From: Paenibacillus sp. HB172176 | GTDB lineage: Bacteria; Bacillota; Bacilli; Paenibacillales; Paenibacillaceae | Assembly (NCBI RefSeq): GCF_011947265.1 | Contig: NZ_JAATHD010000001.1 | Location: forward strand, 62,001 to 126,000 | Length of the DNA: 64,000 nucleotides | Direction of reading: 5' to 3' | Shown here: positions 7,860 to 16,592 of the stretch, piece by piece | Position numbering within the stretch: the stretch's first letter is position 1 | Layout: each line of letters begins with the position of its first letter | Position numbers and translations under genes: made by a program | Notes under the pieces: model-generated | Told to the model about the DNA's origin: nothing | The model's input: the letters and a program-made list of their open reading frames with translations, nothing else | Databases searched by the model: none

Positions 7860-8534
7860 ATGGCTATTTTAAAGAACGATTGGGCGCCGCAATTGGAACA
7901 GGAATTCGAGCAGCCGTATTACCGGGAGCTTCGAGCTTTCCTGATTGACGAGTACGGCAGCGGGACGATCTATCCGGATCAATATGATATCTTCAATGCG
8001 CTGCATTATACTTCGCTGGTCGACACGAAGGTGGTCATCCTGGGGCAGGATCCTTATCATGGGCCGGGACAAGCCCATGGCCTCAGCTTCTCGGTGATGG
8101 AGGGCGTGAGGACGCCGCCGTCGCTGCAGAACATGTACAAGGAGCTGCAGGACGATCTGGGCTGCTATATTCCGAACAACGGCCATTTGCTGAAGTGGGC
8201 GAGGCAGGGCGTGCTGCTGCTCAACACGGTGCTGACGGTTCGCGCGCATGAGGCGAACTCCCACAAGAGCCGGGGCTGGGAGCTATTTACGGACAAGGTC
8301 ATCGAGACAGTCAATCGGAAGGAGGAGCCGGTCGTGTTCATGCTGTGGGGCAGCCACGCCCAGAGGAAGTCGGAGCTGATTACGAACCGTAATCACCTGC
8401 AGATTCGTTCGCCGCATCCGAGCCCTCTGTCCGCGCACAGAGGCTTTCTGGGGAGCCGTCCTTTCTCTCGGGCCAACGCTTTCTTGAAGGAGCACGGGCG
8501 CGGAGAGATTGATTGGCAGATCGAGAACAAGTAA
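7860..8534 (+). CDS. ung: Uracil-DNA glycosylase, family 1
   Basis: Removes uracil from DNA as the first step of base excision repair in the cytoplasm. 224 residues, the normal length. The water-activating motif GQDPYH is at 62-67, with catalytic Asp64. The DNA-intercalation loop [11 protein letters not shown] starts with His186, which lines up with the catalytic His of family-1 enzymes. The uracil-binding LLLN and a VFMLWG strand are also present. The start is ATG 7860 with GGGAGG upstream. It is probably monocistronic; the next gene converges from the minus strand. Confidence 0.97.
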   Translation: MAILKNDWAPQLEQEFEQPYYRELRAFLIDEYGSGTIYPDQYDIFNALHYTSLVDTKVVILGQDPYHGPGQAHGLSFSVMEGVRTPPSLQNMYKELQDDLGCYIPNNGHLLKWARQGVLLLNTVLTVRAHEANSHKSRGWELFTDKVIETVNRKEEPVVFMLWGSHAQRKSELITNRNHLQIRSPHPSPLSAHRGFLGSRPFSRANAFLKEHGRGEIDWQIENK

Positions 8535-8589
8535 CTAACTCTGGAACAATTAATGAAGGAGCAGTCTCCTGCTCGCATCCAGGCTTTTG

Positions 8590-11500
8590 CTACCCCAGGA
8601 GCTTGTTTTGCTGAATATGATATTGCTCCAGCTTCCATAAGGTTGCATAGTAGGCGCCAGAGGCTAATAATTGCTGATGCGTTCCTCGCTCTACGATGAG
8701 GCCATTACGCATCACAATAATTTCATCCATCTCGGTTATATCGGCAAGCTGATGGGTGATCCACAGCATTGCGCGATGACCGGGCAGGCTTAGCAAATTG
8801 TTCAAAAACGCCTTTTGCGTCAATACATCGAGGCCAGTCGAGGGCTCATCAAGCAGCAGGGCCGCACTTGGCTTCAATAACGCTCGTGCCAGGGCGAGTC
8901 TTTGTCTCTGTCCGCCCGACAGTTTGGCGCCGAACTCCCCGATCATCGTATGATAGCCCTGGGGCAAGGCTTCGATGAAGGTATCGATTTCCGCCAGCTT
9001 GGCAGCGGTCTTAACCTCTTCGAAGGAGGCTTCCTTGTTACCAAGCCGTATATTGTCCAGCACGCTTGTATTGAATAGCTGCACTTGCTGCGTTACGACT
9101 GAAAATTGGCTGCGAATAGCTTCGGCGGTATAGGCAGAGGCCTCTGCCTCGTTAATTCGGTAGCTGCCAGCTTCGATCGGGCGCAATTGAAGAAGAGCCT
9201 GTAGTACGGTGCTTTTACCGCCGCCGCTCTCTCCGACAATAGCTACTCGTTTTCCTTGCTCCAGCTTTAAGGAGAAATCCTTCAACGCGTAGAGAGAAGC
9301 CTCTTCATATTTGAAGTAAACCCGGTTTAATTCACAGCTCCACGGTGTATCGGCATCTGTATTTCTCATGGCAGCAGAGAGCGGGGCTTGCTCCATTCGG
9401 CGGCGAGAAATCTTCGTTCTTGCAGCCCGCGAGCTTTCTTGTTGCTCATCCTCTCCTTGAGCTGCTCTTCTCTGTATTCCCTCTGCCGAACCTGACTCGC
9501 CAAGCTCCACCAAGCGCTCTGCTGAAGCCATAATGGCTGGTGCTATGCGGAACGCCTGCGGCAGCGGCGCCGCCGCCTCGAAGCAAGCAAGAGCGACGAG
9601 AATAATCGCCGGCAGCATATAAGCGGGGATGAGCTCTGCCGAGATGAAAGGAATCGCAAGGAGGAGCATGGTCCACATCGTTATTCCTGCAAGTCCTGTT
9701 GACAATCCGGCGAACAGGGCATTGGACCGATGCTCTTTCAACTGCAATCGATTTAATTTCTCCTGCTCGGCCGCAAAGCGTTGTTGATAATGCTGGAACA
9801 GACCGTATTGCTGCAGAGTCTGCAGTCCTTTCAGCGTATCATGCGTCAACTCGTATAAGCGACTTCTTGCCGAGATGACAGCGGCTCCTGTTTTGTTGCC
9901 GCTCCTCGCGCTTAGCAGCGGCAACAGGATACCGCAGCAGCCATAGAGCAGGACGAAGGCGATCATCAAACGGCGCTCCTGCATGGCGAAGAATAGCGAT
10001 CCGCCGATCAGGGTAAGCAGGAATACGACAGGCGGAGAAACGAGCCGCAGGTAGAAATGCTGCAATTGCTCAATATCGCTGACGATGCGGCCGAGTATAT
10101 CGCCGCTTCGTTTGCTTTGGAGAAGCGTAATGCCAACAGGTTCGATTTTCTCGTACAGCCATATCCGCATACGATGCAAGACTTTGAAGGTCATATTGTG
10201 CGAGGCCAGTCGCTCTGCATAGCGAAGCATCCCGCGAGCAATGCCGAAGAATCGCACCCCCACTATGGGCACGTAGATCATAAGCACATTCTCGGGCCGC
10301 AGGGCCGCCTTCGCAATCAGATACCCCGAGGTGCCCATTAACCCGATATTGGCGGCGACTGTTGCGAAGGAAAGCAAGATGGCAAAGCAGGCGTAGCCTT
10401 TGTACGGCGCTATGAACAGCAGAAGCTTCATAAAGAGCGCTTTCCATGTATGGGCCGACCGGAGCGGCAAATGTTGCTGTACATCGGTCTGCTTCAGCAG
10501 CTCCGTTGTGGAAGCGGGCTGGATCGGAATCACCGCTGCGGGACTCGCGTGAGCGCCCGGCTCTGCCGAATAGGAGCTTGCCAAAGCGGTATAGACTCCG
10601 TTCATGCGATGCAACTGCCGGGGCGTGCCTTGCTCGACAATTCGGCCTTGCTTGAATACGAGAACATAATCCGCCTGCTCGGCAACATGAAGCTGATGGG
10701 TGACGATTATGCTGCTCTTTCCTTCCAGGAAGGCGTCAAGCGCTGTGCCGACCTGCTCCTGATGCAGCCAGTCAAGTCCCCTGGTCGCCTCGTCCAGCAA
10801 GACGAGCGAGGCTTGCTTTCTCAGAAGCATTCTGGCAATCGCCAAGCGCTGAATCTGCCCTCCCGATAAAGCAATCGCATCGCCAATCGGCGTTTCGAGG
10901 CCTGACGGACAACTCGCCACGAACTCGCTGGCGCCGGCTTGCCGAACGATTTCCTCTATCTGTTCATCGGTCGTCTGCTCTAAGCCTGCTTCTATATTCT
11001 CTCTAATCGTGCCATTGAACAGATGGGCGGACTGGGACAATACCGCAAATTGCCGGCGCAAGTAAGCGATCGACCATTGCTGAAGCGCAATGCCGTCGAC
11101 GTAGATCGTTCCCCCGCTTGGTTGCAGGAAGCCCTGCAGCAGGTCCAGCAGGGTGCTCTTGCCCGAGCCGGTTGCGCCAACCAGAGCGAGTCTGCTTCCC
11201 GGCGCAAGCGTAAAGCTTACATGAGACAGTGCGGCATGCTCTGCTCCATCATAACGCAGCGTTACGTCTTCAAATGCAATTTCATAGCCGCGCGGATCTC
11301 GTGGAGGCTGAGCGACGCCCTCCCTCTGTTCCATTAGCGCTGAGGATTCGGTATCCAATATTCGGAAGAGGCGGGTGGCCGCCGACGCCCCGTTCATCCC
11401 GGCGTGGAATTGTGTGCCTAATGCGCGAATAGGCGCATAGAATTCGGGAGCCAGCAGCAGCACCAGAAAGGCGTCGTAGAATGGAATGTCGCCGGAGATC

Positions 11501-12291
11501 AGCCGCAGCCCCAGGAATACGGCAACAATGGCAGTGCTTAAGGTGGCGAACAGCTCCATGACAAAAGCGGACAGGAAGGCAAGCTTTAAGGCGGCCATCG
11601 TGCTTTTTCGATGCTGTTCGCTGATGGCGGCAAGAATAGGCTTCTGACCTTCGGAGCGATTAAATATTTTCAGCGTCTCGATGCCCTGCAGCACCTCCTG
11701 GAAATGACCGCCAAGCCTGCCGAGCAGCTTATATTGCCGATCGGTGCGCAGCTTCGTATATTTGCCGATCAGAATCATGAACAAGACAAGCAAAGGCAAG
11801 GTAACGGCAAAGACGAGGGCGGAAAACCAATCTAATCCGGCTACAATGACAAATACGGCAAAAGGCACGAACATGGACAATGCGATCTGTGGCACGTACT
11901 TGGCCAAATAGCTTTCCAACTGCTCGACGCCCTCGTATACCGTGGACATTAATTCTCCGCTTTGCTCCTTTTTCAAATATTGCGGGCCAAGCTGATCAAG
12001 CTTTTGAAACAAGGCTGTTCGCAGCGTTGCTTTTATCTTCTGGGCGACCTTGCTTGCGGTATATTCACTAATGATTTGCAGGAGCGCGCGTCCGACAATA
12101 ACGGCAAGCAAGATGAGCAGCCAAACTCGCACATCGTACAGCACGGCCTCCTCCATGAATACAAGATTGACAATATTCGCAAGGATATACGCCTCTGCAA
12201 TAAGAATCAGTCCGCCCAGGCAGCCGAACCCCGCGCTTATTCCGAGCAGCTTGCGACTGTCCTTGATTTGGGAAAGCAACCGTTTCATCAT
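8590..12291 (-). CDS. cydDC: Fused CydD-CydC heterodimeric ABC exporter
   Basis: One polypeptide (~1233 aa) carries both halves of the transporter that exports cysteine/glutathione and allows assembly of cytochrome bd. The CydD half is ~1-575: six TM helices, Walker A VGATGSGKST (~370) and signature LSGGQIQRLAIAR (~478). A short linker follows, then the CydC half (~610-1233): TM helices, Walker A VGESGGGKST (~1018) and LSGGQRQRLALARAL (~1125), with Walker B LLLDEPS. In E. coli and B. subtilis these are two genes. The fusion appears seamless: no frameshift and no internal stop. The start is ATG 12291, 9 nt after AAGAGG, rather than TTG 12300. Last gene of cydA-cydB-cydDC. Confidence 0.93.
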   Translation of the reverse strand: MMKRLLSQIKDSRKLLGISAGFGCLGGLILIAEAYILANIVNLVFMEEAVLYDVRVWLLILLAVIVGRALLQIISEYTASKVAQKIKATLRTALFQKLDQLGPQYLKKEQSGELMSTVYEGVEQLESYLAKYVPQIALSMFVPFAVFVIVAGLDWFSALVFAVTLPLLVLFMILIGKYTKLRTDRQYKLLGRLGGHFQEVLQGIETLKIFNRSEGQKPILAAISEQHRKSTMAALKLAFLSAFVMELFATLSTAIVAVFLGLRLISGDIPFYDAFLVLLLAPEFYAPIRALGTQFHAGMNGASAATRLFRILDTESSALMEQREGVAQPPRDPRGYEIAFEDVTLRYDGAEHAALSHVSFTLAPGSRLALVGATGSGKSTLLDLLQGFLQPSGGTIYVDGIALQQWSIAYLRRQFAVLSQSAHLFNGTIRENIEAGLEQTTDEQIEEIVRQAGASEFVASCPSGLETPIGDAIALSGGQIQRLAIARMLLRKQASLVLLDEATRGLDWLHQEQVGTALDAFLEGKSSIIVTHQLHVAEQADYVLVFKQGRIVEQGTPRQLHRMNGVYTALASSYSAEPGAHASPAAVIPIQPASTTELLKQTDVQQHLPLRSAHTWKALFMKLLLFIAPYKGYACFAILLSFATVAANIGLMGTSGYLIAKAALRPENVLMIYVPIVGVRFFGIARGMLRYAERLASHNMTFKVLHRMRIWLYEKIEPVGITLLQSKRSGDILGRIVSDIEQLQHFYLRLVSPPVVFLLTLIGGSLFFAMQERRLMIAFVLLYGCCGILLPLLSARSGNKTGAAVISARSRLYELTHDTLKGLQTLQQYGLFQHYQQRFAAEQEKLNRLQLKEHRSNALFAGLSTGLAGITMWTMLLLAIPFISAELIPAYMLPAIILVALACFEAAAPLPQAFRIAPAIMASAERLVELGESGSAEGIQRRAAQGEDEQQESSRAARTKISRRRMEQAPLSAAMRNTDADTPWSCELNRVYFKYEEASLYALKDFSLKLEQGKRVAIVGESGGGKSTVLQALLQLRPIEAGSYRINEAEASAYTAEAIRSQFSVVTQQVQLFNTSVLDNIRLGNKEASFEEVKTAAKLAEIDTFIEALPQGYHTMIGEFGAKLSGGQRQRLALARALLKPSAALLLDEPSTGLDVLTQKAFLNNLLSLPGHRAMLWITHQLADITEMDEIIVMRNGLIVERGTHQQLLASGAYYATLWKLEQYHIQQNKLLG

Positions 12292-12337
12292 GTGTATCAA
12301 CCTCTTTTATCATTCTCAATCATTGGAAGGAGCGAGC

Positions 12338-13348
12338 TTAATAATCCAAATGATCGCTTGCCGTCACGCGCTTGCGGAATATCCAATAATTCCATATCTG
12401 ATAGCCAATCACGATTGGGACCATCGTCAGCGCAACAATGGTCATGACCTTCAAGGTGTAGGCATTGGATGCCGTATTGTAGATGGTCAGGTTCCACTCG
12501 GGATTAAGCGATGAGATCATCACATTCGGGAATAGACAGATGAAGACGGTAATGGTCGACAGGACAATGGTCGCCCCGGTCATGATGAATGCCCAGCCGT
12601 TCCATCCGGCCTTCAGGAAGAAGTGGACGGATAGCAGCGCAAAGCCAGCCAGAATGGGCACGGAGCCCGGATTAATGCCCTGACCGGTGAACATGTCTGT
12701 CTCGAAATAGCTAAGAACGACAAACAGCAACAATACGCCGCTGGTCCATTTGCCAATGCGAAGTCCGAATTGCTCGGCGCGCGCTTTAATGTCTCCAGTT
12801 GTTTTCAGACTGAGGAACAAAGCTCCGTGCAAGAGGAACAGAAGCACGATCGCTGCGCCTGCCGCCAAGGAATAGAGGGAGATGAGATCCCAGAACGATC
12901 CCACATAGTTTTGGTTCGCGTCAATGGGAACGCCCCGCATCAAATTGGCTAGCGCCACTCCCCAGAGCAGCGGCGGAAGCAAGCTGCCTGCGAAGATGAT
13001 CCAGTCCCACGTGTTCCGCCATGCCGCGCTTTGCAGCTTGCTTCTGAATTCAAAGGCGACGCCGCGTCCGATCAAGGCGAGCAGCATGAGAAACAAGGCC
13101 ATGTAGAAGCCGCTGAACAAGGAGGCATACCAGTTCGGGAATGCCGCGAACATGGCGCCGCCGGCCGTAATCAGCCAAACCTCATTGCCGTCCCAGAACG
13201 GTCCGATCGTATTAATCATGACACGTCGTTCCACATCGTTTTTACCAATAAGTCGCGCCAGCATGCCAACTCCGAAATCAAATCCTTCCAGGAAGAAAAA
13301 ACCAACGAACAGCGTTGCAATCAAGCCAAACCATAATGGCTCAAGCAT
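12338..13348 (-). CDS. cydB: Cytochrome bd ubiquinol/menaquinol oxidase subunit II
   Basis: Membrane subunit II of the high-affinity bd oxidase, which partners CydA and shares the hydrophobic core of the complex. 336 residues with eight or nine hydrophobic segments. The N-terminus contains FFLEGFDFGVGML, the family hallmark, and GNEVWLITAGGAMFAAFP follows (~55-72), as in CydB proteins. The start is ATG 13348 with GAGGGGG 9 nt upstream. It lies 60 bp downstream of cydA and 46 bp before cydDC, so the three genes form one operon. The organism can thus probably respire at low oxygen. Confidence 0.96.
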   Translation of the reverse strand: MLEPLWFGLIATLFVGFFFLEGFDFGVGMLARLIGKNDVERRVMINTIGPFWDGNEVWLITAGGAMFAAFPNWYASLFSGFYMALFLMLLALIGRGVAFEFRSKLQSAAWRNTWDWIIFAGSLLPPLLWGVALANLMRGVPIDANQNYVGSFWDLISLYSLAAGAAIVLLFLLHGALFLSLKTTGDIKARAEQFGLRIGKWTSGVLLLFVVLSYFETDMFTGQGINPGSVPILAGFALLSVHFFLKAGWNGWAFIMTGATIVLSTITVFICLFPNVMISSLNPEWNLTIYNTASNAYTLKVMTIVALTMVPIVIGYQIWNYWIFRKRVTASDHLDY

Positions 13349-13408
13349 ACGAGAAACCCCCTCACAAAAACGATTTTTTGCAGCCTTCTGCGATATTCGC
13401 CTGCCTGT

Positions 13409-14806
13409 CTAAATAGCCGGAATAGAATCAGCCTCTTCATAAGGCTTGTTGTGACTATCATGACCATCCTCTTCTTGAACTCCTTTTTTCGTGAAATGCA
13501 CGACAAGGTATACGAATGCAACGGCCAGGATGCCATATACGACGGTGAACCCGATCAAGCTTGTCGCGACCATGCCGGAGCTAACGAGCGGCGAAACGCC
13601 GTCTTCCGTTTTTTGCAAGCCGAACACAATCCATGGCTGTCTTCCAACCTCCGTCATAATCCAGCCGGCAGAATTCGCGATATACGGCAAGAACATGGCT
13701 GGAATCATGCACTTCAGCAACAGGGGCACCTTCTCCAGCTTGTGCTTCAGCATAAACCAGGTGCCGAGCAGCCCGAGCAAAATCATCAGCATGCCGGCTC
13801 CCACCATAATGCGGAAGCTCCAGTAGGTCGTCTTGACGGGCGGAATATAATTTCCTTCCCCGTACTCGGCGACATACTTCTCTTGCAGCTCCAGAATACC
13901 GGGAACGCTGCCCTTCAAGCTGTTATAGGAGAGAACGCTAAGCAGATGTGGAATTTCAAGATTAAAGCTATTCTCCTTATTGTCGGTATCGATCTTGGCA
14001 ACGACAGACCATGGCGCGCTTTCTCCCGTCGATTCCCACAGCGCTTCCGCCGCGGCCATCTTCATCGGCTGGGAGCTCATCAAGTGCTGCGATTGAGTAT
14101 GACCGGCAGTAGCGGTCAGAATACTGGAGATGAGCGCGATGACGATGCCGATGGCAAAGGAGGTTTTGAACAGCTCCACCTGCTGCTTGTGCAGCAGCTT
14201 GTAGCCGGAAATGCCGGCAATGAAAAAGGCCCCTGTTGCAAGCGCGCCATAAATGACATGAGGGAAAGCTACCCATAGCTGAGGATTGCCGAGCAAGGCG
14301 AAGAAGTCGCTCATCTCTGCGCGTCCGTTGACCAGCTCAAAGCCTGCGGGCTCCTGCATGAAGGCATTCGCGCTCAAAATCCATAGCGCCGACAAGGTGG
14401 CTGCAAAGGCCACTAACCAGATGCATAATAAATGCAGCTTTTTCGGCAGTCGGTCCCAACCGAAAATCCAGATGCCGAGGAATGTCGATTCAAGAAAGAA
14501 GGATACGAGCGCCTCGACTGCCAGAGGTCCGCCGAAGACTGCGCCAACAAATCGGGAATAATCGGCCCAGTTCATTCCGAACTGAAATTCCTGCATAATG
14601 CCGGTTACAACGCCGACTGCAAAATTAAGCAAAAACATTTTGCCCCAAAACTTGGTTAAGCGTTTATACTTGACATCCTTCTTGATTACGTACAGCGTCT
14701 GCATAAAGGCCATCACATAAGCCAGACCTACAGACAATGGAACGAATAAAAAATGGTAAACGGTCGTGACGGCAAATTGCCATCTTGACAAATCTAATGC
14801 TTCCAC
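13409..14806 (-). CDS. cydA: Cytochrome bd oxidase subunit I
   Basis: Catalytic subunit carrying hemes b558, b595 and d; oxidises (mena)quinol and reduces oxygen to water. The N-terminus LSRWQFAVTTVYHFLFVP holds the conserved heme-ligand His (~18). EVGRQPWIVFG is the conserved GRQPW motif near the quinol site. The Q-loop is short, as in other Firmicutes, giving 466 residues. A start at 14833 is open, but the ribosome site GGGGGAG lies inside that extension and points to GTG 14806; the shorter form also matches family N-termini. It is preceded by an Fnr/CRP-type box and a -10 element. Confidence 0.96.
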   Translation of the reverse strand: MEALDLSRWQFAVTTVYHFLFVPLSVGLAYVMAFMQTLYVIKKDVKYKRLTKFWGKMFLLNFAVGVVTGIMQEFQFGMNWADYSRFVGAVFGGPLAVEALVSFFLESTFLGIWIFGWDRLPKKLHLLCIWLVAFAATLSALWILSANAFMQEPAGFELVNGRAEMSDFFALLGNPQLWVAFPHVIYGALATGAFFIAGISGYKLLHKQQVELFKTSFAIGIVIALISSILTATAGHTQSQHLMSSQPMKMAAAEALWESTGESAPWSVVAKIDTDNKENSFNLEIPHLLSVLSYNSLKGSVPGILELQEKYVAEYGEGNYIPPVKTTYWSFRIMVGAGMLMILLGLLGTWFMLKHKLEKVPLLLKCMIPAMFLPYIANSAGWIMTEVGRQPWIVFGLQKTEDGVSPLVSSGMVATSLIGFTVVYGILAVAFVYLVVHFTKKGVQEEDGHDSHNKPYEEADSIPAI

Positions 14807-14832
14807 ATGAATCTCCCCCTTCATCGAATCCA

Positions 14833-14875
14833 AGTATAAGGGGGAATGAAAATTTTTTATGTGATATTATTCACA
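14833..14875 (-). promoter_or_regulatory. cydA promoter with Fnr/CRP-type box
   Basis: TGTGATATTATTCACA (14860-14875) has perfect inverted half-sites TGTGA-N6-TCACA, the Fnr/CRP consensus. On the minus strand TATACT (14838-14833) is a good -10 with no -35. If transcription starts about 7 nt after the -10 (near 14826), the box centre at 14867.5 is about -41.5, the classic class-II activator position. Rex sites resemble this but need TTGTGAA half-sites, which are not complete here. Confidence 0.75.
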
Positions 14876-14948
14876 CTTGCAAAAATTTTCGATAAGGAAT
14901 AAATTCTCCTTCAAGCATGAACGCAGCAACCGAAGAAAGGAGGCTTAT

Positions 14949-14956
14949 GCTATAAT
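14949..14956 (+). promoter_or_regulatory. Extended -10 promoter for the binding-protein gene
   Basis: TATAAT at 14951-14956 is preceded by TGC, giving an extended -10 (TGnTATAAT). No -35 is recognisable. The gene starts at 15005. Confidence 0.5.
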
Positions 14957-15004
14957 TTTCCTAATGAAGTCTGCTGCAGGTTGCGGGCGAGGGAGGGTAG
15001 AGGG

Positions 15005-16519
15005 ATGAGGAAGCTTCTAAACGGTTTTTCCCTTATTCAAGTCATGATTGGGCTGATGCTTGCCGCAATCGGTTGCACGGGTCTATCGACCCCGCTGGCG
15101 TCTCCAAGCGAGCAAGATCCCGATGAAGGATCGCGGATGAAGTTGTCCATTATGCATCTCGTATATAAGGAAAGCCCGGTCGAAGGGTCTGTATGGGATT
15201 ATATAGAAAACCAATTTCATATTGCGTACACACCGATTGTGTATCCTTCCAACAGCTATAGCAAGAAAATGCGCGTGGCCGTGACCTCAGGGAAAGCTCC
15301 CGACGCGGTGTTATGGACGGGCTCGCAATCGGAGCTATATAATTTGGCGCGAGCGGGAATGTTCTATGATCTTACAGAATATATCAATCACTCCGAGCAT
15401 CTTGGCCAAATTCCGAAGACTATATGGGATAACGCTGCGGTGGATGGACGCTTGTATGGCATTCCTCGTCCGAGAGCGTCCGTTTCCTATGCGGTTATGC
15501 TGCGAAAGGATTGGCTGAAGGCGTTGAAGCTGCCATTGCCTGAAACAATCGACGATTATTACAAGGTTGCCGTCGCGTTCGGACAGCAGGATCCCGATCA
15601 GAACGGGAAGCAAGATACATACGGATTTGCGGCGGGGGAAGGCTTAACCTTTCTGCAGGAGCTGTTCTTGGCATTCGGAGCAGGGAACACCTGGAAGATC
15701 ACGGAGGATCATTCGCTGCTGCCGAGCAAGATTGTGCCGGAGAGAGAGACGGCATTGCGCTGGATGCGCGATCTCTATCAGGAGAGAGGGATAGACAGCC
15801 GGTTTGCGATTCTCCAGTCCAGTCAGGTGTGGGATCGGTTTGTCGCAGGGAACACCGGCATCATTATTGCCCCGATAAGCGACTTCTATCAGTATGGACA
15901 GCTGCTGCGGGCGAACAACCCGGAGGCGGAGCTGATTATGCTGGGCCCTCCGATTGGTCCGACAGGCATCTCGGGATTCTCTGCGGGACCCGGTTATTAT
16001 GGGCAAGTGGTCATACCCAGCTCTGTGCCGGAGGATAAGGTGGAGAAGATCATCGCCCTAATGGATTGGGAAAGCAGTGAAGAAGGATACGCCGTTCGCA
16101 ATCAAGGCTTAGAGGGCGTTCACCATAAAATCCGCTCTGACGGCACAATGGAGATTGATTATGAAGCATTATCCGCCGAAGCGCTTGGTTCCTTATTCGT
16201 CATGAACCCGTATGATCCGTATTTATATGTTGTGAAATTTGCTCCCGAGGATATCCAGAAGCAGCAACGGGAGATGCTTGATTTTGTTCGAGATAGAGGA
16301 ATTCCCAATCCCGCACAAACTTATGTATCTGAGGTCGGGACAACAATCGGCACGATCTATGTGAATGAAATTAATAACTTCGAGAGGGAATATGTACAGG
16401 GGAAGCGTCCTGTGGATGATTTCGCAGTTTTCCGTAATGAATGGTTGGAACGCGGCGGAGCGCAGTATATTGAAGAAGTGAATGAATGGTATCGCAATCG
16501 GAGCAATAATCCTCAATAA
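15005..16519 (+). CDS. Orphan extracellular sugar-binding lipoprotein (LplA-like)
   Basis: A solute-binding protein of the ABC-importer type (SBP family 1), probably for oligosaccharides. A short N-terminal hydrophobic segment ends in AAIGC, a lipobox, so it should be anchored to the outer face of the membrane. Typical features follow, such as APDAVLWTGSQSEL and LYGIPRPRASVSYAVMLRKD (~150). The start is ATG 15005 with GAGGGAGG upstream; a TTG at 14981 is also open. No permease gene follows; instead come a giant SLH protein and a membrane AraC regulator. It may feed a distant permease or act as a sensor partner. 504 aa, normal length. Confidence 0.85.
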   Translation: MRKLLNGFSLIQVMIGLMLAAIGCTGLSTPLASPSEQDPDEGSRMKLSIMHLVYKESPVEGSVWDYIENQFHIAYTPIVYPSNSYSKKMRVAVTSGKAPDAVLWTGSQSELYNLARAGMFYDLTEYINHSEHLGQIPKTIWDNAAVDGRLYGIPRPRASVSYAVMLRKDWLKALKLPLPETIDDYYKVAVAFGQQDPDQNGKQDTYGFAAGEGLTFLQELFLAFGAGNTWKITEDHSLLPSKIVPERETALRWMRDLYQERGIDSRFAILQSSQVWDRFVAGNTGIIIAPISDFYQYGQLLRANNPEAELIMLGPPIGPTGISGFSAGPGYYGQVVIPSSVPEDKVEKIIALMDWESSEEGYAVRNQGLEGVHHKIRSDGTMEIDYEALSAEALGSLFVMNPYDPYLYVVKFAPEDIQKQQREMLDFVRDRGIPNPAQTYVSEVGTTIGTIYVNEINNFEREYVQGKRPVDDFAVFRNEWLERGGAQYIEEVNEWYRNRSNNPQ

Positions 16520-16592
16520 TGATTATTCACCCCCCTTTTATCGCATGGTATCATGAGCCCAGCTTGTAGGAGCTTCTATAAGATAAGCTCGG

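Noticed and set aside
9446..14659. Long open frames antisense to the cyd genes
   Set aside because: They follow from the codon use of the real genes on the other strand, have no ribosome sites, and encode Arg/His-rich low-quality proteins.
14860..14875. A Rex-binding site upstream of cydA
   Set aside because: The half-sites TGTGA/TCACA lack the full TTGTGAA/TTCACAA of Rex boxes. The exact N6 spacing and -41.5 position fit Fnr/CRP better.
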